A stretch of DNA of 60,000 nt. Origin: Lineus longissimus (taxonomy: Eukaryota > Nemertea > Pilidiophora > Heteronemertea > Lineidae). Shown one piece after another: positions 26,001 through 30,854 of this stretch. The stretch is from contig NC_088308.1 of the NCBI RefSeq assembly GCF_910592395.1, forward strand, positions 16,633,501 to 16,693,500, given 5' to 3'. The stretch's first letter is position 1. Every line of letters begins with the position of its first letter. Below the pieces are notes generated by a model. That model saw nothing but the letters and a program-made list of their open reading frames with translations. It made no database searches and was not told the DNA's origin. A program made the position numbers and the translations under genes.

Positions 26001-29000
26001 TGCGGCATTGGTCCATTTTCAGGTGGTGTACGCGCGGCTACAGTCTCACTACTGACTACCGCCAGTAGAAGGCAGATAACGCCATCAGCTAATATCAAAG
26101 TTATGCAATATTTAAAGCTATATTTACTTACTGAACTAGCCCAGCCACAGTCTCTGGCTCCAAATATGCAGCATTGTACTTGATGACATTGACAAGAAGG
26201 CCCAAAAAGTCTGCCACCTTCCCAGAGTTGATCACATCACTCATCCAATGAAGAAGAAACTGACCTAAATTCAAAAACCAAAAGTCATTGGAATAGAAAA
26301 GAGATGTGTACGTTCACAACAGAATCTGTCGTAAATATGTTTATAGAACGATACATGCTGAGATCTATCAAAGCATTGCAAGTCCTGGTTGAATGGTCAC
26401 ATATCTATCTCTTAAAGGGACAATATAGGCAGCAGCTAGGCAGGCAAGATAAAGTTACACAAAATCGCCAATAGGGGTCTCTCATATCTCACAGTACGTC
26501 GAAATGATTCATGCTTGTACGAGGAATATATTTAGTGCTGAATCTGACATGACCCAGGGCCCTTACTGCGTTTATTAGTCTCTTGAAGATGGCCAAATTA
26601 GCCCCACTGCTCCTGCCTATAGTCCCCCGTTAAATGGGTCGACATGAGATTTATCTGATGCTGTGATGGCTACGTCTTCCAGAAAACAAAAGCGATAATA
26701 TGGTGAAGACTAAAAGAATGATTCTTGGCAAAACATGCCACTTCAATTCAAAGGACAGGTGTCCATCAAGCCAGGTACCACCACCATACATGTACCTGTC
26801 TCTTCCTCAATGTAGGTGAGGTCTTTTCCATTCTCTGTCAAAGTGATAAACACTTCCAGCCTCAGGGGAAGATCTTCATATAAATTGTGTTGACGAATTA
26901 CTCGAAAGAAATGTGCCCGAATAGTTCCAAGTTTGACATACTGCAAAGAGAAGATTGAGAGGAATGTTAAAGTTGGCCATTCAAAAATACAAAATATTAC
27001 ACAGTGGAACCTCCCTTAGCGGACACCTCACTATTAAGGACAACCTCTCTAATAAGGACACTACATTTGGTCCCAAATTGGTTGTTTCCATTCAATTTGA
27101 CCTCTCTTATCCAGACACCTCTCTATTAAGGACAACACTTGTCAGCCCCAGGATGTCCTTAATAGAGAGGTTCCACTGTAATTTATAATTGTACGCGGAA
27201 TCGCCACTTTACATTTCATCAGTGTTAAGTTACTTGCCCACGCTTGCAAACAAAGTTATGTATCGAACCAGTAAATGTTGCAAACTTACCTGTCCCTTGA
27301 TCAAGCACTGAAGAAACCTCAGAGCCACATGGCGACTTTCTACTGGCACTTGTGGATGAAGTAAATCACACACCGACTGCCATAGCGTTTCTGTAGCATT
27401 CTGAAAAGGAATCAGGGACAGGGATGGTATTGAAGTGTTAGATGTCCAAGTGAGGTCAAGTTCACAACTAGATGGACAATAATAAATTTCTTATTATGAT
27501 TTTGGTCCAAAATGAAACTGGTCACTTCTCTTCTATTTCACCGCTGTAATTGGCATCCCTTTCACATAAAACTGACCACTACTCTTCTATTTCATCTCTG
27601 TAATTGGCACACCTCCCACATAAAACTGACCACTACTCTTCTATTTCATCTCTGTAATTGGCACACCTCTCACGTAAAACTGACCACTACTCTTCTATTT
27701 CATCTCTGTAATTGGCACACCTCTCACATAAAACTGACCACTACTCTTCTATTTCATCTTTGTAATTGGCACACCTCCCACATAAAACTGGTCACTACTC
27801 TTCTATTTCATCTCTGTAATTGGCACACCTCTCACATAAAACTGGTCACTTCTCTTCTATTTCACCTCTGTAATTGACACACCTCAAATAAAACTGGTCA
27901 CAACTCTTCTATTTCACCGCTGTAATTGGCACACCTCTCACATAAAACTGGTCACTTCTCTTCTATTTCATCTTTGTAATTGGCACACCTCACATAAAAC
28001 TGGTCACTTCTCTTCTATTTCACCTCTGTAATTGACACACCTCACATAAAACTGGTCACAATTCTTCTATTTCACCGCTGTAATTGGCACACCTCCCACA
28101 TAAAACTGGTCACTTCTCTTCTATTTCATCTCTGTAATTGGCACACCTCTCACATCATTTCGCAGCTGTCTCATGGGTGTTCATAGTAGAGAGGTTCTAC
28201 TGTATTTTTGATAGGACTTCCAATCGAAATTGCTTTCATCATGATCAGCATTAACTATGTTGTTTCCAGGACTATCTGCCCACTGTAGGCCTTTATAAAA
28301 AGAAGCTCTGGAAAGTGATGGTGAATACCTTTGCCAAGAATTAATTTTACATCATCTTGGTCATGCCGGTCGTTTAGAGATGGGAAATTTCTTTCAAAGG
28401 GTAGAGAGATTAAGAAGAGATTAATTGAGGTCGTGGACAGCAAATACAAAATCCGCGAAGGATCCAAGCAAGATCCAAAGATGAAATGGTTGGCCCGGGA
28501 TTTACTGATTTGCAATGGGGCGGGAAATTGCCAGCGGCGGTGTGGAGGCATCAATTCATGCATTGCTGGTGAGTATTCTGTCAAATTTTATCATTAGATT
28601 CAAATCATGGAAATCACCAAAGAGTTTTCACGGTGAAGCATCTCCTTTTGGGCCTGGTCTAGCTACAGTCACTTCTTAATTAGCAAAACGCTAAAGTACC
28701 GTTTTCAAGAACCTCGTCGGCAGGTTTCAAAAGTGCGCGAATTTCAAACTGGGTAACTTTTAGTGTCCTAAAAGGTACCCAGGATCGTCCTGGGTAACTT
28801 TTGGGGGTACCCAGGTTGGTTCTGGGTACCTTTTAGGGGTACCCAGGACGACATCTACCGATTCGGCATAAATAGGCCTACATGTAATAACTGAAGAATT
28901 ACCTCTTCTAGCCTCCTCGTCGCTACAATGTCACAAAGTTCCCTTATCGTCTTCAGCCTGTGATTTGCCGGGCTTTCTGGCCGTATTTCTCTCAAAAGTT

Positions 29001-29146
29001 CTGAAGTGAATATGATTTCCTTGGTCTGTGGCCTGACAGAAACATTATGGACAGTACTCTGCTTGAAACCAAGGATGCTTTTGATTTTGTTTTTGAAAGT
29101 TTCCTCTGATTTTCCAGGAGGTTTCGCCATGATACCAATCAGAACC
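1604..29146 (-). CDS. TSC2: TSC2 (tuberin), 3' end beyond window; 22 coding exons
   Basis: Tuberin is the GTPase-activating subunit of the TSC1-TSC2-TBC1D7 complex. It switches off Rheb at the lysosome and so restrains mTORC1. Exons matching tuberin run in order from the start codon at 29130 ([10 protein letters not shown]) through the alpha-solenoid N-terminal half ([57 protein letters not shown]) to the middle region ([26 protein letters not shown]) and [12 protein letters not shown]. Together they encode about 1,279 residues. Every junction except 21/22 has GT/AG sites with matching phase. The Rap/Ran-GAP domain that follows in the family is not in the window, so the gene continues past position 1. 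The intron between coding exons 10 and 11 (14814-23049) holds an 8-kb transposon. OGDH lies upstream on the same strand. Identification rests on long stretches of family-specific sequence and is secure. Confidence 0.95.
2010..2346. mobile_element. 337-bp MITE with AAGGGAACTGGAACCGCC ends
   Basis: Left AAGGGAACTGGAACCGCCGA, right complement AAGGGAACTGGAACCGCCAA. No ORF. Between TSC2 exons 21 and 22. Confidence 0.8.
2381..2440 (+). repeat. (GAT)n microsatellite
   Basis: About 18 GAT units with one ACA interruption. Confidence 0.95.
2606..2732 (-). CDS. TSC2: Tuberin coding exon 21 (variable linker)
   Basis: 127 bases encoding [20 protein letters not shown], then [20 protein letters not shown] and LL. 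Serine-rich, acidic linker sequence without direct homology. Acceptor TTTGATTTCCAG, donor GTAAGT. It leaves one G, which decides the phase of the next exon. Confidence 0.7.
2984..3125 (-). CDS. TSC2: Tuberin coding exon 20 (variable linker)
   Basis: 142 bases encoding [40 protein letters not shown] and DIQLCRG. There is no direct similarity to human tuberin; the segment falls in its poorly conserved Ser/Lys-rich linker. It is supported by a strong acceptor (TTTTCTGGTTCCAG), a GTAAGC donor and correct phase on both sides. Confidence 0.72.
3338..3505. mobile_element. CTCTCTATTAAGGACAC-family MITE, TA target
   Basis: TACAGTAGAACCTCTCTTAG ... GAGGGTCTACTGTA, with internal repeats of CTCTCTATTAAGGAC in both orientations. 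Ends of the CAGTRGAACCTC type with TA target are typical of pogo/Tigger-related MITEs. It ends a few bases from the donor of TSC2 exon 19. Confidence 0.8.
3517..3723 (-). CDS. TSC2: Tuberin coding exon 19
   Basis: 207 bases encoding [20 protein letters not shown], then [20 protein letters not shown] and a lysine/glutamate-rich tail. It matches [29 protein letters not shown]. Donor GTATGT lies within 15 bases of the end of a TA-flanked repeat in the next intron (3338-3505). Confidence 0.93.
3879..4100. mobile_element. 222-bp TTAA-flanked MITE (TATAGGCAGCAGC family), copy 1
   Basis: TTAAAGGGAAAATATAGGCA ... GCCTACAGTCCCCCTTTAA. Shared core CGCCAATAGGGGTCTCTCA with the copies at 26412 and 47311. 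Confidence 0.8.
4169..4339 (-). CDS. TSC2: Tuberin coding exon 18
   Basis: 171 bases encoding [20 protein letters not shown], then [20 protein letters not shown] and [16 protein letters not shown] is a tuberin hallmark. Acceptor TTACCTTTAAG, donor GTGAGT. Confidence 0.93.
5060..5396. mobile_element. 337-bp TTAA-flanked repeat, copy 1
   Basis: Begins TTAAAGTGATACTATGATGT and ends GAGTTACCCTTTTAA. A second copy starts 703 bp downstream (5763). TTAA at both ends fits piggyBac-type targets, although the inverted ends are weak. Confidence 0.7.
5763..7209. mobile_element. TTAA-flanked repeat, copy 2, split by a 1.1-kb composite repeat
   Basis: The first 285 bases match copy 1 closely. The sequence breaks after GTCATTTGTCAA at about 6047 and resumes at about 7158 with AAAACAGCTAAAACATTATA, ending CCCTTTAA. 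The interruption is the composite element entered separately, so this is nested insertion. Confidence 0.8.
6048..7157 (+). mobile_element. Composite repeat, copy 1, with three ~310-bp internal units
   Basis: Starts TGAAATGGCCAGGGCCATTG with TGCTCACCTC; ends in the palindrome AGCTCACCTCTGCTAAGAGG TGAGCT. Inside, about three units of 300-310 bp each carry TTTGACCTCTGTGACCTTGA followed by AGGTCAAAT, then CGGGCAAG and GGCCCCCTGG. Before the end palindrome is a short ACGGACGACGG run. No ORF. The terminal inverted GCTCACCTC / GAGGTGAGC pair and nested insertion show mobility, but its class is unclear. Confidence 0.75.
7295..7323 (+). repeat. (AAT)n microsatellite
   Basis: Run of about nine AAT units; a shorter run precedes it at 7206-7222. 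Confidence 0.93.
7688..7809 (-). CDS. TSC2: Tuberin coding exon 17 with a basic phospho-site-like stretch
   Basis: 122 bases encoding [20 protein letters not shown], then [13 protein letters not shown]. The first part matches GLRSNVLLSFDDT. The RRRLRS stretch fits R-x-R-x-x-S, in the same region where human tuberin has AKT sites; that equivalence is inference. The donor is a weak GTACGA, but the phase (AG plus A) joins the next exon correctly. Confidence 0.82.
7866..8423. mobile_element. 558-bp MITE with CTGYAGCAGGCTTTCTGGC ends
   Basis: Left CTGCAGCAGGCTTTCTGGCC, right GCCAGAAAGCCTGCTACAG. Contains a nested palindrome at 7967-8027 (CTAAATCACCTT / AAGGTGATTTAG) and several TTTTAGGGC words near both ends. 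Confidence 0.75.
8638..8740 (-). CDS. TSC2: Tuberin coding exon 16
   Basis: 103 bases encoding [20 protein letters not shown], then [15 protein letters not shown]. It matches [33 protein letters not shown]. Donor GTATGT. Confidence 0.95.
9006..9099 (-). CDS. TSC2: Tuberin coding exon 15
   Basis: 94 bases encoding [20 protein letters not shown] and [11 protein letters not shown], matching [29 protein letters not shown]. Acceptor TTTTTTTTCTTCAG, donor GTAAGT. Confidence 0.94.
9167..9495. mobile_element. 329-bp MULE-like MITE, GGTAGT ends, 9-bp target duplication
   Basis: Starts GGTAGTTGATAAA and ends TTTATCAACTACC. Inverted ends extend about 45 bp (CTTGGAATCAGTGAAACCAT). Direct duplication TTTTGTTTG at 9158-9166 and 9496-9504. 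No coding capacity. Lies in the TSC2 intron between coding exons 14 and 15. Confidence 0.8.
9948..11099 (+). mobile_element. Composite repeat, copy 2, with expanded (ACG)n
   Basis: Same structure and boundaries as copy 1, differing by scattered substitutions and by a long (ACG)n tract at 10978-11045 in place of the short run. This gives an exact length comparison for the microsatellite between two copies. The arginine-rich and aspartate-rich ORFs across this tract are not genes. Confidence 0.78.
10978..11045 (+). repeat. (ACG)n microsatellite within composite repeat copy 2
   Basis: About 20 ACG units. The matching position of copy 1 (near 7078-7115) has only scattered ACGG/ACG words, so this is an expansion in copy 2. 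Confidence 0.93.
11381..11570 (-). CDS. TSC2: Tuberin coding exon 14
   Basis: 190 bases encoding [20 protein letters not shown] and [21 protein letters not shown], ending PKLEFLS. It matches [30 protein letters not shown]...LEFLS. The donor GTAGGT leaves one base; AGT is completed by the next exon. Confidence 0.93.
11615..11900. mobile_element. Probable MITE with CAATGAGGAACCTG ends
   Basis: CAATGAGGAACCTGCAGAAA on the left and TACAGGTTCCTCATTG on the right are complementary. No target duplication recognised. Confidence 0.5.
12073..12207 (-). CDS. TSC2: Tuberin coding exon 13
   Basis: 135 bases, phase 0, encoding [20 protein letters not shown], then [25 protein letters not shown]. It matches [39 protein letters not shown] by position. 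Donor GTAAGA. Confidence 0.9.
12415..12679 (-). CDS. TSC2: Tuberin coding exon 12
   Basis: 265 bases encoding [20 protein letters not shown], then [20 protein letters not shown] and [13 protein letters not shown]. It matches [23 protein letters not shown]...VDQLCSALCSML. The proline/serine-rich linker is typical here. Acceptor AATTTTTTCAG, donor GTAGGA. Confidence 0.92.
12680..14397. other. TSC2 intron between coding exons 11 and 12
   Basis: Phase matches across this 1.9-kb intron, so no exon is missing. ORFs at 12937-13332 (minus) and 13638-13826 (plus) show no recognisable domain. A poly-G run is near 13781. Nothing else seen. Confidence 0.6.
14398..14577. mobile_element. CTCTCTATTAAGGACAC-family MITE
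   Basis: CAGTAGAACCTCTCTATCAA ... GGGAGGTTCCACTG, same family as 3338-3505. It ends directly beside the donor of TSC2 exon 11 (14578-14583), so the MITE end abuts the splice site. Confidence 0.8.
14584..14813 (-). CDS. TSC2: Tuberin coding exon 11 (first exon after the transposon)
   Basis: 230 bases encoding [20 protein letters not shown], then [22 protein letters not shown] and LCDS. It matches TKLYTLPASHATRVYEML...LLRADSLHRLGLPNKDG...VCDY. Its 3' splice site (CATTACAG) and first bases are duplicated 73 bp upstream (see the duplication entry). Donor GTAAGC. Confidence 0.94.
14801..14898 (-). repeat. Tandem duplication of the TSC2 exon 11 3' splice site, target of the transposon
   Basis: 14801-14825 and 14874-14898 are 73 bp apart and differ at one base (GGAAGAGTTTTG[T/C]CTGTAATG...). 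On the minus strand each reads CATTACAG followed by [A/G]CAAAACTCTTCC. The first copy is the real acceptor and exon start. The second is a decoy acceptor in the intron whose continuation is cut by the transposon and resumes at 22885. Confidence 0.85.
14899..15254 (+). repeat. Left terminal inverted repeat of the transposon
   Basis: 356 bases, matching the reverse complement of 22529-22884 along the full length by eye and equal in length. The match stops sharply after GGAATAGCCAT. Confidence 0.93.
15255..16030 (+). other. Transposon 5' non-coding region
   Basis: T-rich sequence between the left terminal repeat and a 3' splice-site-like TTTTACCTGTGTATTTCAG ending at 16030. An open frame at 15358-15717 is hydrophobic, poor in complexity and without a recognisable domain. 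This stretch probably holds the promoter and a leader intron. The ATG at 15977 lies upstream of that acceptor and is less likely to be used than 16055. Confidence 0.5.
16055..16663 (+). CDS. Transposon ORF1: C2H2 zinc-finger protein of unknown role
   Basis: Starting at ATG 16055 ([13 protein letters not shown]) the protein has a C-x2-C-x8-H-x3-H finger at residues 6-22 ([17 protein letters not shown]), then about 140 residues with [20 protein letters not shown] and [11 protein letters not shown] that I do not recognise. A strong donor, CTCG then GTGAGTATG, occurs after 16537, exactly 161 codons in. The frame beyond it runs to 16663 with a hydrophobic tail that may be intron read-through. The protein may bind DNA or assist the transposase, as accessory proteins do in related elements; that is inference. 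An acceptor-like TAG at 17350 does not join this donor to the transposase ORF in frame, so it is probably a separate protein or has an unseen exon. Confidence 0.65.
   Translation: MPENQCEHCTHVFTRWSHLLTHSCPFRVSAVDAATFQTLERPSNVNSVKDALGANSICERLIICQAGKLAVPGVWPFVFIPGRINATAYLKLKELAAINPHQELHTILKNNGTITYNAYLKIHDISSNTDYTICPPWTLPPGGCQYSSSISGNMVTIVQSSVSMQVLRKLGYFATAVLLHDLLQILILVFTPTLCDVYWVDT
16861..17235 (+). repeat. Hairpins and repeat fragment between the two transposon ORFs
   Basis: 16861-16910 is a reverse-oriented fragment of the AGGTCA-rich composite repeat (5' TTTGACCTACTTTACAAGG). 16912-16941 and 17044-17072 form an inverted repeat (ACTAAAAATCTGCCC and its complement). 17167-17232 is a second hairpin with arms AATATGACAACCC and GGGTTGTCATATT. 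These may be nested miniature elements inside the transposon. Confidence 0.6.
17352..20555 (+). CDS. Transposase (DDE, PIF/Harbinger/IS5-like) with C-terminal USP-like peptidase domain; one in-frame TGA
   Basis: The frame opened by ATG 17352 reaches TGA at 18561-18563 after 403 codons, then stays open in the same frame to the stop at 20553-20555, about 1,067 codons in all. Visible parts: acidic/serine-rich N-terminus (residues 20-95); helix-turn-helix-like region about 147-190 ([26 protein letters not shown]); DDE core with D247 (ISLDSKKVR), D341 ([10 protein letters not shown]) and E415 ([14 protein letters not shown]). E415 lies between the TGA and the next ATG (18612). At residues 804-1040 there is a USP-like fold: Cys box [18 protein letters not shown] (Cys codon 19785), CPSGHVSQ and His box [10 protein letters not shown]...WWKLDDS (His codon 20424). 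The TGA could be CGA changed by CpG transition. Codons on both sides are otherwise intact, so the element is either freshly inactivated or read through. Confidence 0.85.
18561..18563 (+). other. In-frame TGA interrupting the transposase before its catalytic Glu
   Basis: The reading frame is AAG AAT AGT TGA GCC ATT GTT. The presumed third catalytic residue (GAG of GVEQF) is 11 codons downstream. Open frame resumes immediately and continues for 663 codons. Arginine is common just here in related transposases, and CGA to TGA is a one-step CpG transition; this is inference. Confidence 0.9.
19743..20550 (+). other. USP-like (peptidase C19) domain of the transposon ORF
   Basis: The Cys box [18 protein letters not shown] follows the ubiquitin-specific protease pattern GL.N.GN.CY.....QCL. 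A middle motif [20 protein letters not shown] resembles the C..GHVS..E.F..L segment of USPs. The His box [20 protein letters not shown] ends with [12 protein letters not shown], as in GHY.....W...DDS.V. The order, spacing and all three catalytic-type residues are kept. It is compact (about 235 residues) for this family. It would be expected to cleave ubiquitin or a ubiquitin-like protein; activity is not shown. Confidence 0.8.
20717..21310 (+). repeat. Two tandem-repeat blocks in the transposon 3' region
   Basis: 20717-21070 holds three degenerate units of about 110-125 bp, each with CAGTTGACGAGATTACC and AAAGAGTTGAAGGACA. 21150-21310 holds three units of about 57 bp with ACTAGTTGGAATAT and GAATGGATAATCCTCTGTTA. 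They follow the transposase stop directly. Subterminal tandem arrays can be transposase-binding regions, but that is only a possibility here. Confidence 0.7.
21320..22528 (+). other. Transposon 3' non-coding remainder
   Basis: No ORF of interest. 21327-21450 resembles part of the 0.2-kb GTGACCCGTCACA family (GTGCATGTCGCACAGAAGAT). 21871-22004 has an inverted pair CCATACACGATA / TATCGTGTATGG, possibly a small nested element. Confidence 0.5.
22529..22884 (-). repeat. Right terminal inverted repeat of the transposon
   Basis: Mirror of the left repeat, ending CCGAACATCCCC just before TTTCAAAATATC. Near-identity of such long ends implies recent insertion or recent homogenisation. Confidence 0.93.
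23050..23349 (-). CDS. TSC2: Tuberin coding exon 10 (last exon before the transposon)
   Basis: 300 bases, phase 0, encoding [51 protein letters not shown] and [14 protein letters not shown]. It matches TQLLVDLAEGC...LLDIIEKVMARSLS...VKTAVLGLL. Donor GTAAGA. The next exon is 8.2 kb away because of the inserted transposon. Confidence 0.94.
23685..24017 (-). CDS. TSC2: Tuberin coding exon 9
   Basis: 333 bases (111 codons), phase 0, including [59 protein letters not shown] and SANRHLYE. These match TTVEELCDQNEFHGSQER...[29 protein letters not shown]. Donor GTAAGT. Confidence 0.95.
24276..24422 (-). CDS. TSC2: Tuberin coding exon 8
   Basis: 147 bases, phase 0, encoding [20 protein letters not shown], then [25 protein letters not shown]. 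It matches [37 protein letters not shown] by position. Confidence 0.93.
24653..24779 (-). CDS. TSC2: Tuberin coding exon 7
   Basis: 127 bases encoding [20 protein letters not shown], then [35 protein letters not shown] is near-invariant in tuberins. Acceptor TTCTTTTCCAG, donor GTAAGA. Confidence 0.95.
25018..25091 (-). CDS. TSC2: Tuberin coding exon 6 (short)
   Basis: 74 bases encoding [20 protein letters not shown] and ILQN, the equivalent of [19 protein letters not shown]. It was found by looking for this conserved segment, which was missing between neighbouring exons. Acceptor TTTTTTGTAG, donor GTAAGA; phase agrees on both sides. Confidence 0.93.
25294..25468 (-). CDS. TSC2: Tuberin coding exon 5
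   Basis: 175 bases encoding [20 protein letters not shown], then [20 protein letters not shown] and [16 protein letters not shown]. It matches the tuberin stretch LDAVVCYNCLPAESLPLFI...CEPCWK. Acceptor CATTTTCAG, donor GTGAGT. Confidence 0.93.
25575..25636 (-). repeat. tRNA-derived SINE head (fragment)
   Basis: On the minus strand TAGCCTAGTGGTTAACACAA fits a pol III A box (TAGCCTAGTGG) and GGTTTGACTCC, about 30 bp on, fits a B box (GGTTCRANNCC). The region does not fold convincingly as a functional tRNA, so a SINE remnant is preferred. Confidence 0.5.
25690..26043. mobile_element. 354-bp MITE with GCGCGTACACCAC ends
   Basis: TTGCGCGTACACCACGAAAT ... TTTCAGGTGGTGTACGCGCG; inner arms GGTGGACCAAT / ATTGGTCCA also pair. 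In the intron between TSC2 coding exons 4 and 5. Confidence 0.75.
26132..26264 (-). CDS. TSC2: Tuberin coding exon 4
   Basis: 133 bases encoding [20 protein letters not shown] and [23 protein letters not shown], matching [38 protein letters not shown] by position. Donor GTAAGT; leaves CA, completed to CAA by the next exon. Confidence 0.92.
26412..26633. mobile_element. 222-bp TTAA-flanked MITE, copy 2
   Basis: TTAAAGGGACAATATAGGCA ... GCCTATAGTCCCCCGTTAA; same length and orientation as copy 1. Confidence 0.8.
26796..26940 (-). CDS. TSC2: Tuberin coding exon 3
   Basis: 145 bases encoding [15 protein letters not shown]...[24 protein letters not shown], the counterpart of LRALFFKVI...[21 protein letters not shown]. 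Acceptor TCTCTTTGCAG, donor GTACAT. It leaves one base, completed by the next exon. Confidence 0.93.
27000..27180. mobile_element. CTCTCTATTAAGGACAC-family MITE
   Basis: TACACAGTGGAACCTCCCTT ... GAGAGGTTCCACTGTA; same internal structure. In the intron between TSC2 coding exons 2 and 3. Confidence 0.8.
27290..27400 (-). CDS. TSC2: Tuberin coding exon 2
   Basis: 111 bases, phase 0 at both ends, encoding [20 protein letters not shown] and onward to LIKGQ. It matches the tuberin segment EALWKAVADLLQP...IVQGQ. Acceptor TTTTCAG, donor GTAAGT. Confidence 0.93.
27510..28154 (+). repeat. Minisatellite, ~54-bp unit, about 12 copies
   Basis: Unit ATAAAACTGACCACTACTCT + TCTATTTCATCTCTGTAATT + GGCACACCTCTCAC. 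Variants alternate ACTGACCACTAC with ACTGGTCACTTC. The 121-codon ORF across it is only the unit read in frame. In the intron between TSC2 coding exons 1 and 2. Confidence 0.92.
28747..28852. repeat. Imperfect hairpin repeats of GGTACCCAGG
   Basis: Three TACCCAGG words alternate with CCTGGGTA / TCTGGGTACC words, each separated by TTTTRGGG. It ends about 50 bp from TSC2 coding exon 1. Confidence 0.65.
28903..29146 (-). CDS. TSC2: Tuberin coding exon 1 (start ATG at 29130)
   Basis: Encodes [20 protein letters not shown] and on to [12 protein letters not shown], matching the N-terminus of tuberin (MAKP..., then ILREL and EICEVAKTKKFEE-like positions). An acceptor lies at 29147-29148 and a GTAATT donor after 28903. 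The coding part is 228 bases, phase 0. The N-terminal part of tuberin contributes to TSC1 (hamartin) binding in the family. Confidence 0.92.
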
Positions 29147-29216
29147 CTGAAAAATATTGCACACATATATTAAATAATTGTATAGTCACATTTGACTTTG
29201 AGACACAGCTCAAGAC

Positions 29217-30089
29217 GGTATCAGGCTGTTTCGCTACATTGCCAGTTCGCTACAAGTCGTTTCGCTACATGTGGCGGTCGTTTCGCTACATGGTAGGTCG
29301 TTTCGCTACATGGGTGGAGTCGTTTCGCTACATGATGGGTATGGTCGTTTCGCTACATGGAGGACGTTTCGCTACATGGGTGGAGACGTTTCGCTACATG
29401 GATGTAGTCATTATTTTTACTCTATTTTACCCTACTATAATTCCCGGTGGTGACTACAAATTTATTATAGCACAGTTTGCCGGTAAAAAAACTTATACGG
29501 TTTGATGGCGCGCAAGGGGTTCTTGCCGTCCTGGCCTGGGTTAGGCCACATAAAAAAAAGAGTTGGTGATCGTCCCCGCCCGCCCCTACGAAAAACGCCC
29601 GGCCCCATTTTTTGTTAAAATCCTAAAAAAGTTGGTGTAATGTTCTCTGCTATAGGGTCAGAATTGCATGATTGGAATCTCTATGAAATTTCCTTTCCTG
29701 TATCCGTGTATACGTACTTATTATTGATTGACAGGGGTCATTCAAACGCACTTCAACGCAGATTTGGAGGCCTTTGCAAGGCCTTCGCGTTGGCTCGCTC
29801 AACCGTCTGTATCCGTGTATACGTACTTATAATTGATTGACAGGGGTCATTCAAACGCACTCCAACGCAGATTTGGAGGCCTTTGCAAGGCCTTCGCGTT
29901 GGCTCGCTCGTCTCCACCCATGTAGCGAAACGTCCTCCATGTAGCGAAACGACCATACCTACCCATCATGTAGCGAACGACTCCACCCATGTAGCGAAAC
30001 GACCTACCAATACCATGTAGCGAAACGACCCCCACATGTAGCGAAACGACTTGTAGCGAACTGGCAATGTAGCGAAACGACAGTAATTC
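29217..30089. mobile_element. Foldback element with GTTTCGCTACATG arrays and 9-bp target duplication (MULE-like)
   Basis: Flanked by GCTCAAGAC at 29208-29216 and 30090-30098. The arms are built from irregular repeats of GTTTCGCTACATG, plus on the left (to 29403) and minus on the right (from 29918). They share the long segment CATTGCCAGTTCGCTACAAG. The centre has two direct copies (29700-29808, 29809-29910) containing GATTGACAGGGGTCATTCAA. A 9-bp duplication and long internally repetitive arms suggest a non-autonomous Mutator-like foldback. It lies about 70 bp upstream of the first TSC2 coding exon. Confidence 0.75.
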
Positions 30090-30645
30090 GCTCAAGACAA
30101 CCACATCACATCATCATGGCAGATCACAGGGATTTGAGCCATGCCGCATGGCGAGTTATGTAAGTCAAGCTATAAAGTGAAGTGGAGATCACCCGCATCG
30201 GCGCATCACAACTGATCTTCAGCTCATATTGAAATCAGTCATCAGTGAGTGTCAGACTCAGAGTGTGATGAGCCTCAGCTCAGGCTGAGGTTGTGAGGAC
30301 CTCAGTTCAGGCTCAGCACACTCTCTAGCCTAATGTCTAATGACACGACTCTCACTCTCTCTCACTGTAACTGCAGACAGTACGTCAGTCGTCAGTAGGC
30401 CTACTACTATAGACAATCAGTGACAGTGAATTGCATGATGACGAGACTTCCGAGTGCCTTGGCTTTCGCCCTTTTGCATTGGCTTTTAGTTTTGGAGTGG
30501 AGTGAATAGTCATTTATAAGTAATCAGTGACTGAAGGCGCACTGAAAGATAGCTGTTATTTGTTTCTCTCACAGCAATACATAAGACACAGGTCAGGATA
30601 TTCTGTTTACAAAACTTGTAACATGTAAGTGACGAAAAATCTTAC

Positions 30646-30760
30646 CTGGACTAGCAGACAGAACATGGGAAATTACGACTTTTGTGACCTAGTTTCAGAA
30701 TTTCATTTCCCGTCCTATGCACCGCTTATACCAATGACAAAAAGATCGGCGAAACGATAA
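30646..30760 (-). other. TSC2: Candidate non-coding first exon / promoter region of TSC2
   Basis: The coding exon at 28903-29146 starts at a 3' splice site (TTTTTCAG) 16 bases before the ATG, so at least one upstream untranslated exon is needed. On the minus strand a good 5' splice site, CCAG followed by GTAAGATTT, ends a possible exon at 30646. The transcription start was not identified; the upper limit given is arbitrary. This is inference from splice signals only. Confidence 0.4.
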
Positions 30761-30854
30761 AATTAAAATTTTATTGATATAAGCGGCATTCCTTTTATAC
30801 TCTTTTTCAAATATATTTGCTCAAATTTTTAGGCTGAGTGGCCTAATGACGATA

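Noticed and set aside
27512-27877. 121-codon repetitive ORF, or a CRISPR-like array, at 27510-28154
   Set aside because: Units are continuous 54-bp tandem repeats without unique spacers in an animal intron; the ORF exists only because 54 is divisible by three.
28255-28597. Overlapping ORFs of about 100 codons in the first TSC2 coding intron
   Set aside because: Exons 1 and 2 join in phase across this stretch, and neither ORF has recognisable homology.
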